Source of the DNA: Terfezia claveryi
Taxonomy: Eukaryota; Ascomycota; Pezizomycetes; Pezizales; Pezizaceae
Reading direction: 5' to 3'
NCBI GenBank assembly: GCA_015179025.1
Contig: WHUX01000789.1
Location: forward strand, 1-10,263
DNA: 10,263 nt
Of this stretch, positions 1 to 7,695 are shown one piece after another. The position numbers were made by a program, and so were the translations under genes. Under the pieces are notes generated by a model. The model saw only the letters and a list, made by a program, of their open reading frames with translations, searched no databases and was not told the origin of the DNA. The number at the start of each line of letters is the position of its first letter. Position 1 is the stretch's first letter.

Positions 1-83
1 GCTGCCTGCTGACGCTGGCACCACATGGTCCTCCTCCTGACCCTGACGTTCCTGCACAATCATCAGGAACGAGCTCTGACGCT
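1..83. other. Left edge, no gene seen
   Basis: This is a balanced-composition sequence outside the clearly alignable part of the left arm. It contains pieces such as CCCTGACG that resemble the GC-rich block near 6380-6590 on the opposite strand, so the inverted repeat may continue weakly past the window edge. The resemblance is too short to assign firmly. Confidence 0.4.
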
Positions 84-519
84 ATGTCTTGGGAGGTACC
101 GCCCTGGGCCGTGTTTTCTGAGGTGCCGCCGTGATGCGTGTCTTTAACATCGACGCCCTGGCACAACTACTGATAGGCAAACCACTGGTGCACTCAGAGC
201 ATGGAGGTGATAGCAGCTATACATTGCAAGAACTATGTACGTTTGAATTTCTATATACATAGCTGAGCTATAGATGCACTTCCAACGAACCATTCCCTCA
301 TGCATCCACTTGAACTCATCCTGCGTATATGCCTCCAAAAATCCTAGCGGGTTCCCTGATCTGAGCCGTCTGCAAAGTCGTTATCGCCGTGCTTTGATCT
401 AATAATATCTATATAGCTATTAACAACAGAACGCTGATATCGCGAGACTGCACATACCTAGAGCTACCCAATTGCTGGCTGATGTAGTCATCCACTGCCC
501 ATGAGCAATGCCTATTACT
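84..519. repeat. Outer flank of left arm
   Basis: This non-tandem sequence is shared in inverse orientation with 5887-6322. Between 155 and 547 the two copies differ in length by about one base and by scattered substitutions. Outside 155 the match is patchier but still clear: both copies have GGTACCGCCCTGG followed by GAGGTGCC. A 64-codon frame on the minus strand (144-338) has no recognisable domain, and I see no gene. Confidence 0.75.
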
Positions 520-2061
520 AGAGCAATTAGCTATGCGTTCCCATAAAGTCCGTGGATTTGCTGGCGAGTTCACGTACCTAGGTATGTCTACGCATATAGA
601 TGGGGAATATCTCGGGAGTGCACTTGCGGAGTCCTAAGAGCATTAGCTATGCCTTCACATACAGTCCGCTGGTTTTCTGGCGAGTTCACGTACCTGCTAT
701 GCCTGTGTCTGCGCATATAGATTGGGGATATATCGGAACTGCACTGGCGGAGTCCTAAGAGCAATTAGCTAGAGTCCGCTGGTTTTCTGGCGAGTTCACG
801 TACCTAGCTATGCCTGTGTCTGCGCATATAGATTGGGGGATATATCGGAACTGCACTGGCGGAGTCCTAAGAGCAATTAGCTAGAGTCCGCTGGTTTTCT
901 GGCGAGTTCACGTACCTAGCTATGCCTGTGTCTGCGCATATAGATTGGGGATATATCGGAACTGCACTGGCGGAGTCCTAAGAGCAATTAGCTATACATT
1001 CACATAGAGTCCGCTAGTTTTCTGGCGAGTTCACGTACCTGGCTATGCCTGTGTCTGCGCATATAGATTGGGGATATATTGGAACTGCACTGGCGGAGTC
1101 CTAAGAGCAATTAGCTATACATTCACATAGAGTCCGCTGGTTTTCTGGCCAGTTCACTTACCTGGCTATGCCTGTGTCTGCGCATATAGATTGGGGATAT
1201 ATCGGAACTGCACTGGCGGAGTCCTAAGAGCAATTAGCTATACATTCACATAGAGTCCGCTGGTTTTCTGGCCAGTTCACGTACCTGGCTATGCCTGTGT
1301 CTGTGCATATAGATTAGGGATATATCGGAACTGCACTGGCGGAGTCCTAAGAGCAATTAGCTATACATTCACATAGAGTCCGCTGGTTTTCTGGCCAGTT
1401 CACGTACCTGGCTATGCCTGTGTCTGCGCATATAGATTGGGGATATATCGGAACTGCACTGGCGGAGTCCTAAGAGCAATTAGCTATACATTCACATTGA
1501 GTCCGCTGGTTTTCTGGCGAGTTCACGTACCTGGCTATGCCTGTGTCTGCGCATATAGATTGGGGATATATTGGAACTGCACTGGCGGAGTCCTAAGAGC
1601 AATTAGCTATACATTCACATAGAGTCCGCTGGTTTTCTGGCCAGTTCACGTACCTGGCTATGCCTGTGTCTGCGCATATAGATTAGGGATATATCGGAAC
1701 TGCACTGGCGGAGTCCTAAGAGCAATTAGCTATACATTCACATAGAGTCCGCTGGTTTTCTGGCCAGTTCACGTACCTAACTATGCCTGTGTCTGCGCAT
1801 ATAGATTGGGGATATATCGGAACTGCACTGGCGGAGTCCTAAGAGCAATTAGCTAGAGTCCGCTGGTTTTCTGGCGAGTTCACGTACCTAGCTATGCCTG
1901 TGTCTGCGCATATAGATTGGGGATATATCGGAACTGCACTGGCGGAGTCCTAAGAGCAATTAGCTATACATTCACATAGAGTCCGCTGGTTTTCTGGCGA
2001 GTTCACGTACCTAGCTAGCTATGTCTCCGCATATAGATGGGGGATATCTCGAGAGTGCACT
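520..2061 (+). repeat. 123-bp satellite array, left copy
   Basis: Thirteen head-to-tail units are anchored on AGTCCGCTGG at 547 (diverged), 663, 773, 885, 1008, 1131, 1254, 1377, 1500, 1623, 1746, 1857 and 1980. Most steps are exactly 123 bp. The 110-112 bp steps lack a 12-bp piece around TATACATTCACA. The outermost and innermost units share a variant tail (TATAGATGGGG, then ATATCTCG) not found in the internal units. Because 123 is divisible by three, short open frames such as 1437-1622 appear; they are by-products of the array. Confidence 0.95.
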
Positions 2062-2340
2062 GGGCTCAGCTTGACCTGCCGCCGACTGGCTGGTTGAGTT
2101 ACCTGTGCAAAGAGGGGGCGCACGTGCTCTCGTGTTATGTTCGTTCACGCATGCCTGGAAATATGTCTCGGTTGACGCGGCCGACAAATATGTGTGATTG
2201 GCGGGAAGGCAGATTGGCGCACGCTGGTGTGACAGATCAGCACATGCATGTTTCAGGCCACATATGCCCGCCAGCCGTGAGATTACCGAAGTGGGTAATA
2301 GGTATGGAAGAGGAGCCCTCATGGCAGGCTTGTAAATATG
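2062..2340. repeat. Segment between the two arrays, left copy
   Basis: This 279-bp segment is not tandemly repeated, is richer in GC than the inner array, and is repeated inversely at 3944-4223 with almost no change. It is open on both strands: plus-strand frame 2037-2528 and minus-strand frame 2011-2403 both cross it and run into the inner array. I recognise no motif, signal peptide or domain in either translation. It could be a captured host fragment, but nothing shows that it is expressed. Confidence 0.7.
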
Positions 2341-3289
2341 GACTTGTTTATGCGAGAAACTCATGCTTTGAGACTTATATATATATATATTCGAGAAACT
2401 CATGCTTTTCGAGGCTTATATATAGATATGCGAGAAACTCATGCTTTTCGAGGCTTATATATATATATGCGGGAAACTCGTGCTTTGGAGATATATATAT
2501 ATATATATGCGAGAAACTCGTGCTTTGAGACTTATATATATACTCATGCTTTTCGAGGCTTATATATATATATGCGAGAAACTCATGCTTTTCGAGGCTT
2601 ATATATAGATATGCGAGAAACTCATGCTTTTCGAGGCTTATATTATATATGCGAGAAACTCGTGCTTTGAGACTTATATATATACTCATGCTTTTCGAGG
2701 CTTCCAGATATATATGCGAGAAACTCGTGCTTTTGTGACTTATATATATATATGCCAGAAACTCATGCTTTTCGAGGTTTCTAGATATATATGTGAGAAA
2801 CTCATGCTTTGAGGCTTATATATATATATATGCGAGAAACTCATGCTTTTCGAGGCTTATATATAGATATGCGAGAAACTAATGCTTTTCGAGGCTTATA
2901 TATATATATGCGGGAAACTCGTGCTTTGGAGATATATATATATATATATGCGAGAAACTCGTGCTTTGAGACTTATATATATACTCATGCTTTTCGAGGC
3001 TTCCAGATATATATACGGGAAACTCGTGCTTTGGAGATATATATATACTCATGCTTTTCGAGGTTTCTAGATATATATGCGAGAAACTCATGCTTTTGAG
3101 GCTTATTAGTATATATGCGGGAAACTCGTGCTTTGGAGATATATATATATATATGCGAGAAACTCGTGCTCTTGAGGCTTATTAGTATATATGCGGGAAA
3201 CTTGTGCTTTGGAGATATATATATATATATGCGAGAAACTCGTCCTTTGAGACTTATATATATACTCATGCTTTTCGAGGCTTCCAGAT
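2341..3289 (+). repeat. AT-rich ~39-bp array, left copy
   Basis: The basic unit is GCGAGAAACTCATGCTTTT, then CGAGGCTT and a (TA)n tract, with steps of 39-40 bp early in the array (2356, 2395, 2434, 2473, 2513). Variants include GGGAAACTCGTGCTTTGGAG, GAGACTT, a CCAGAT or CTAGAT linker, and shortened units starting at ACTCATGC. The period is often a multiple of three, so the array translates as a 13-residue repeat (MRETHAFRGLYID type) on the plus strand and a KHEFLAYI-type repeat on the minus strand. I regard both as incidental. Confidence 0.93.
2395..2835 (+). repeat. 441-bp extra block in left inner array
   Basis: The sequence beginning at 2395 recurs at 2836, an offset of 441 bp. The right arm has only one such passage: its 3436-3889 pairs with 2836-3289, and its 3890-3943 pairs with 2341-2394. 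The block is therefore either a tandem expansion in the left arm or a loss from the right arm. The copy at 2836 carries a variant, AAACTAATGC (near 2879), which is also in the right arm (CATTAG near 3841), so 2836 onward is the paired copy. Confidence 0.85.
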
Positions 3290-3435
3290 GAAACTAACGA
3301 TGGGTTTCTCGCATATATATATATATAAGTCTCAAAGCATGAGTTTCTCGCATATATATATATAAGCCTCGAAAAGCATGAGTTTCTCGCATATATATAT
3401 ATAAGCCTCGAAAAGCATGAGTTTCTCGCATATAT
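3290..3435. repeat. Unpaired centre of the palindrome, 146 bp
   Basis: The arms stop pairing after CCAGAT (ending at 3289) and start again at ATCTGG (3436). The middle begins with GAAACTAACGATGGGTTTC (3290-3308), which holds a 5-bp GAAAC/GTTTC stem and marks where unit orientation flips. The rest (3309-3435) is inner-array units in right-arm orientation. It is therefore not a unique loop and codes for no transposase or other gene. Confidence 0.85.
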
Positions 3436-3943
3436 ATCTGGAAGCCTCGAAAAGCATGAGTATATATATAAGTCTCAAAGGACGAGTTTCTCGCATATAT
3501 ATATATATATCTCCAAAGCACAAGTTTCCCGCATATATACTAATAAGCCTCAAGAGCACGAGTTTCTCGCATATATATATATATATCTCCAAAGCACGAG
3601 TTTCCCGCATATATACTAATAAGCCTCAAAAGCATAAGTTTCTCGCATATATATCTAGAAACCTCGAAAAGCATGAGTATATATATATCTCCAAAGCACG
3701 AGTTTCCCGTATATATATCTGGAAGCCTCGAAAAGCATGAGTATATATATAAGTCTCAAAGCACGAGTTTCTCGCATATATATATATATATATCTCCAAA
3801 GCACGAGTTTCCCGCATATATATATATAAGCCTCGAAAAGCATTAGTTTCTCGCATATCTATATATAAGCCTCGAAAAGCATGAGTTTCTCGAATATATA
3901 TATATATAAGTCTCAAAGCATGAGTTTCTCGCATAAACAAGTC
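3436..3943 (-). repeat. AT-rich ~39-bp array, right copy
   Basis: This is the same array as 2341-3289 in opposite orientation (units read AAAAGCATGAGTTTCTCGC, then a TA tract). It pairs with 2836-3289 and 2341-2394. Linker variants (ATCTGG, ATCTAG, TACTAATAAG) fall in the same order as in the left arm. The minus-strand open frames here, for example 3626-3946, are products of the repeat period. Confidence 0.92.
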
Positions 3944-4223
3944 CATATTTACAAGCCTGCCATGAGGGCTCCTCTTCCATACCTATTACCCACTTCGGTA
4001 ATCTCACGGCTGGCGGGCATATGTGGCCTGAAACATGCATGTGCTGATCTGTCACACCAGCGTGCGCCAATCTGCCTTCCCGCCAATCACACATATTTGT
4101 CGGCCGCGTCAACCGAGACATATTTCCAGGCATGCGTGAACGAACATAACACGAGAGCACGTGCGCCCCCTCTTTGCACAGGTAACTCAACCAGCCAGTC
4201 GGCGGCAGGTCAAGCTGAGACCC
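3944..4223. repeat. Segment between the two arrays, right copy
   Basis: This is the inverse copy of 2062-2340. The differences I could see are a one-base insertion near 4218 (GAGACCC here, against GGGCTC on the left when read in the other direction) and one base less in the G run of the adjacent array end near 4243. These shift the reading frame of the first codons, so the frames at 2037-2528 and 3843-4247 start differently. That argues against a conserved start codon. Confidence 0.7.
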
Positions 4224-5886
4224 AGTGCACTCTCGAGATATCCCCATCTATATGCGGAGACATAGCTAGCTAGGTACGTGAACTCGCCAGAAAACCAGCG
4301 GACTCTATGTGAATGTATAGCTAATTGCTCTTAGGACTCCGCCAGTGCAGTTCCGATATATCCCCAATCTATATGCGCAGACACAGGCATAGCTAGGTAC
4401 GTGAACTCGCCAGAAAACCAGCGGACTCTAGCTAATTGCTCTTAGGACTCCGCCAGTGCAGTTCCGATATATCCCAATCTATATGCGCAGACACAGGCAT
4501 AGTAGGTACGTGAACTGGCCAGAAAACCAGCGGACTCTATGTGAATGTATAGCTAATTGCTCTTAGGACTCCGCCAGTGCAGTTCCGATATATCCCTAAT
4601 CTATATGCGCAGACACAGGCATAGCCAGGTACGTGAACTGCCAGAAAACCAGCGGACTCTATGTGAATGTATAGCTAATTGCTCTTAGGACTCGCCAGTG
4701 CAGTTCCAATATATCCCCAATCTATATGCAGACACAGGCATAGCAGGTAGTGAACTCGCCAGAAAACCAGCACTCAATGTGAATGTATAGCTAATTGCTC
4801 TTAGGACTCCGCCAGTGCAGTTCCGATATATCCCAATCTATATGCGCAGACACAGGCATAGCCAGGTACGTGAACTGGCCAGAAAACCAGCGGACTCTAT
4901 GTGAATGTATAGCTAATTGCTCTTAGGACTCCGCCAGTGCAGTTCCGATATATCCTAATCTATATGCGCAGACACAGGCATAGCAGGTACGTGAACTGGC
5001 CAGAAAACCAGCGGACTCTATGTGAATGTATAGCTAATTGCTCTTAGGACTCCGCCAGTGCAGTTCCGATATATCCCCAATCTATATGCGCAGACACAGG
5101 CATAGCCAGGTAAGTGAACTGGCCAGAAAACCAGCGGACTCTATGTGAATGTATAGCTAATTGCTCTTAGGACTCCGCCAGTGCAGTTCCAATATATCCC
5201 CAATCTATATGCGCAGACACAGGCATAGCCAGGTACGTGAACTCGCCAGAAAACTAGCGGACTCTATGTGAATGTATAGCTAATTGCTCTTAGGACTCCG
5301 CCAGTGCAGTTCCGATATATCCCCAATCTATATGCGCAGACACAGGCATAGCCAGGTAAGTGAACTGGCCAGAAAACCAGCGGACTCTATGTGAATGTAT
5401 AGCTAATTGCTCTTAGGACTCCGCCAGTGCAGTTCCAATATATCCCCAATCTATATGCGCAGACACAGGCATAGCCAGGTACGTGAACTCGCCAGAAAAC
5501 TAGCGGACTCTATGTGAATGTATAGCTAATTGCTCTTAGGACTCCGCCAGTGCAGTTCCGATATATCCCCAATCTATATGCGCAGACACAGGCATAGCTA
5601 GGTACGTGAACTCGCCAGAAAACCAGCGGACTCTAGCTAATTGCTCTTAGGACTCCGCCAGTGCAGTTCCGATATATCCCCAATCTATATGCGCAGACAC
5701 AGGCATAGCCAGGTACGTGAACTCGCCAGAAAACCAGCGGACTGTATGTGAAGGCATAGCTAATTGCTCTTAGGACTCCGCAAGTGCACTCCCGAGATAT
5801 TCCCCATCTATATGCGTAGACATACCTAGGTACGTGAACTCGCCAGCAAATCCACGGACTTTATGGGAACGCATAGCTAATTGCTC
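4224..5886 (-). repeat. 123-bp satellite array, right copy
   Basis: There are fourteen units, anchored on the reverse complement AGCGGACT ending at 4304, 4427, 4536, 4658, 4774, 4896, 5017, 5140, 5263, 5386, 5509, 5632, 5743 and 5860 (diverged). Steps are 123 bp, with short steps at 5632-5743 (111) and 4427-4536 (109). Steps at 4536-5017 are shortened by scattered one- and two-base losses. Named variants (CTAGTTTT, CTTACC, TTGAGT and GATTAGG types) follow the left-arm order, except that the first two occur twice here (5509/5386 and 5263/5140). Confidence 0.95.
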
Positions 5887-6322
5887 TAGTAATAGGCATT
5901 GCTCATGGCAGTGGATGACTACATCAGCCAGCAATTGGGTAGCTCTAGGTATGTGCAGTCTCGCGATATCAGCGTTCTGTTGTTAATAGCTATATAGATA
6001 TTATTAGATCAAAGCACGGCGATAACGACTTTGCAGACGGCTCAGATCAGGGAACCGCTAGGATTTTTGGAGGCATATGCGCAGGATGAGTTCAAGTGGG
6101 ATGCATGAGAGAATGGTTCGTTCGAAGTGCATCTATAGCTTAGCTATGTATATAGAAATTCAAACGTACATAGTTCTTGCAATGTATAGCTGCTATTACC
6201 TCCATGCTCCGAGTGCACACAGTGGTCCACCTATCAGGTAGTTGTGCCAGGGCATGGATGTACACACGCACCACGGTGGCACCTCGGAACACAAGGCGCC
6301 AGGGCGGTACCTCGGAAGACAT
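5887..6322. repeat. Outer flank of right arm
   Basis: This is the inverse partner of 84-519. The central part (about 5900-6240) is close to the left copy. From about 6254 outward it merges with a GC-rich block and the match weakens. No gene was recognised; open frames at 6140-6340 and 6196-6432 have no identifiable domain and differ from the left copy. Confidence 0.72.
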
Positions 6323-6336
6323 GGCGACCGAGCGAC
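6281..6336 (+). repeat. 28-bp tandem duplication
   Basis: ACCTCGGAACACAAGGCG at 6281 is followed by the related ACCTCGGAAGACATGGCG at 6309, a step of 28 bp. A similar pair (GGTACCGCC and GGTGCCGCC) lies in the left arm at about 96-130 in inverse orientation, so the duplication predates the inverted repeat or was copied with it. Confidence 0.6.
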
Positions 6337-6615
6337 ACAAGGGCTAGGGTTCCTAGGGTGCGCAGCTAGAAGAGGGCAATCGTCAGGGCGCCTGGTGATG
6401 GTGTTGTGGCGTCGGGGCGACCTGACGCACAAGGCGGGTCAGGTAGAAGATAGTCCGTCAGGGTGCCGGGAGCGGGCGTTGCGGCACAGAAATATATATC
6501 CTGATGCGCCAGAAGTGGCGTCGGGGCGACCTAACGCAGAGGGCAGGAGAGGTACAAGGTGGTCCGTCAGGGCGCCTGCAGGGGGCGTTGCGGCACAGAA
6601 ATATCTATCCTGATG
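6324..6615 (+). repeat. GC-rich 109-bp tandem repeat, ~2.5 copies
   Basis: GTGGCGTCGGGGCGACC starts at 6406 as GTGGCGTCGG and again at 6515. GGCACAGAAATAT at 6483 and 6592 gives the same 109-bp step. A more diverged partial copy precedes them (GACCGAGCGACACAAGG near 6326, then CAGGGCGCC near 6384). The second full copy stops at CTGATG (6615), where the sequence turns abruptly AT-rich. The 123-codon plus-strand frame across this block has no recognisable domain, and I do not call it a gene. Confidence 0.75.
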
Positions 6616-6751
6616 TATATTGAATCTAATTTGACCAACTAGTATAAAATCCAAGTTATTCCTTCTACCCACTATTAGATTTCAAGTTCTAAGGGAGACC
6701 TTAATCTCTTCTGACTTAGCTCAGCTCCTAGAATACTGCAGAATAATCATT
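6616..6751 (+). other. Possible leader or LTR remnant of the gag relic
   Basis: This is an AT-rich, almost CpG-free stretch between the end of the 109-bp repeat and the readable gag frame. It opens with TGTATATTG, compatible with the TG that usually begins an LTR, and then has a TATAAAA-like run near 6643. The matching second LTR is not in the window, so the LTR assignment is only a suggestion. Confidence 0.3.
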
Positions 6752-7695
6752 GTAATATTCTTAGCTACTTATACAATTAGTAAGCAATAAGCCACTAAGC
6801 TTTTAAAAGCTAAGCAATAACTTAAGTCTACTGAAGACTTAATTATGCTTCTTTAGAAGGAAGCAATAGAGGACCAAAATACTATTTATAAGCTAACTCA
6901 TACTCAAAATACTATGGACTCTTAGACAATACCAAAAATACAGGACTTACTAGCTCTCCCCAAGTTCAACAGGGATCGAGATAGGCTAAGAGTATAAAAG
7001 AACTTAGTATAGATCAAGCTTTTAAAGACTTAGCCAAGTTTCCTATAGTCCAATACCAGCTCTTATATATTTATAGGCTATTAGAGAGTAAGACTATAAA
7101 CTAAATCTAACTATTCATCAAAGCTACTAGAGTGGATTTAGTTAATATCTTAGTCTTAATAGTATACTTGAATCAAGCCTATGGTAATCTAGACCTTAAA
7201 AGGATAGCGAGCTGGACCCAGTAGGACCTTAGACAAAAGAATAGGGACTTGTTAATCTACATCACTGAATTCTCTAAGTAAGCAGATGAACTTACTTAGA
7301 ATAATAAAGCTAAACTCAATCAATTTAAGATTAGTCTTTTCTTAGAACTTAAACAAGCCCTAGTGTATTGTCTATCGACTAAGACTTTAGAAGAGCTTAT
7401 TATATAGGTTAGCTGGGTAGAATAGTAGATGGCAGCCTCAAGGGCTCTTAGAGGACTCACCTAACTACTATCCCCCAAATAGGTTTCTTAGTAGTATGCC
7501 TCTAGTAGCAACAACTACAATAACCCCCTATGCCTGCTAATAAACTAGCACATTAATCATTAGTGATAGAAGAGCTTACTCCTATAGATCTCTATTCAAA
7601 AAGGTTCTAGTTAATCTATAAGGAGAGAAATTGCTACTGAATGAATAGGCTGTACATATTATGCCAAAAAAGGGTCTATTTTATTGTTATATATC
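6752..7695 (+). pseudogene. Decayed Ty3/gypsy-type retrotransposon gag
   Basis: In life this would be the capsid/nucleocapsid protein of an LTR retrotransposon, which packages the element RNA in cytoplasmic particles. The frame starting at 6752 reads through about 7018 with stops at 6788, 6818, 6854, 6923, 6995 and 7010. A frame change at about 7015-7030 then leads into the frame of 7021-7695. That second part has the retrotransposon gag pattern: NQAYGNLDL (7171), LRQKNRDL (7228), then YITEF, a stop where the family has Trp (7297), and LELKQAL. More stops lie at 7102, 7108, 7222 and 7279 and after about 7400. A possible decayed zinc knuckle sits at 7651-7692. Stops are TAA/TAG at Gln- or Trp-like positions, as RIP would leave. 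No protease, reverse transcriptase or integrase follows, so this is a truncated, non-functional relic. I am confident of the gag family, less so of the exact ends. Confidence 0.78.

Larger units (their letters stand above)
84..3289 (+). repeat. Left arm of ~6.2 kb inverted repeat
   Basis: Read against the reverse complement of 3436-6322, this arm matches almost throughout. Anchors I aligned by hand are 84 with 6322, 155 with 6253, 547 with 5860, 1980 with 4304, 2341 with 3943, 2836 with 3889 and 3289 with 3436. The stretches 1980-2341 and 2836-3289 have exactly the same length as their partners (361 and 453 bp between anchors). The inner parts look nearly identical, while the outermost 80 bp have fallen to roughly 80 percent by eye. 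The arm carries four nested blocks, annotated separately. It is longer than the right arm, mainly because of 441 extra base pairs in the inner array. It could be a terminal inverted repeat of a foldback-type element or one half of an inverted duplication. A chimeric assembly is possible but less likely, because the arms differ in copy number. Confidence 0.93.
3436..6322 (-). repeat. Right arm of ~6.2 kb inverted repeat
   Basis: This is the reverse-complement partner of 84-3289, with the same block order read outward from the centre. Compared with the left arm it lacks the 441-bp inner-array block. Its 123-bp array has one unit more in total, through a duplicated pair of units and the loss of one short unit. 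A cluster of small deletions lies at about 4460-5000. The outer end fades into the GC-rich block that starts near 6240. Confidence 0.93.

Noticed and set aside
520..2061. Regular repeats as a CRISPR array
   Set aside because: Units are head to tail with no variable spacers; the whole 123 bp is conserved. The context is also eukaryotic.
2037..2528. 163-codon plus-strand frame as a gene
   Set aside because: Its second half is the 39-bp array, its start is in the satellite, and the inverse copy has a different N-terminal frame because of a one-base indel. No domain was recognised.
3417..4273. Several 60-134 codon frames on both strands
   Set aside because: They are generated by the array period and by the mirror copy of the 280-bp segment, and each has an equally open partner on the other strand.
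84..6322. Palindrome as purely a folded chimeric read
   Set aside because: The arms differ by a 441-bp block, by a duplicated unit pair and by scattered substitutions, which a single folded molecule would not give. An assembly contribution to the small losses at 4460-5000 remains possible.
6242..6613. 123-codon frame in the GC-rich block
   Set aside because: It spans a 28-bp and a 109-bp tandem repeat and is overlapped by open minus-strand frames. The long frame is explained by few AT-rich stop codons; no family was recognised.
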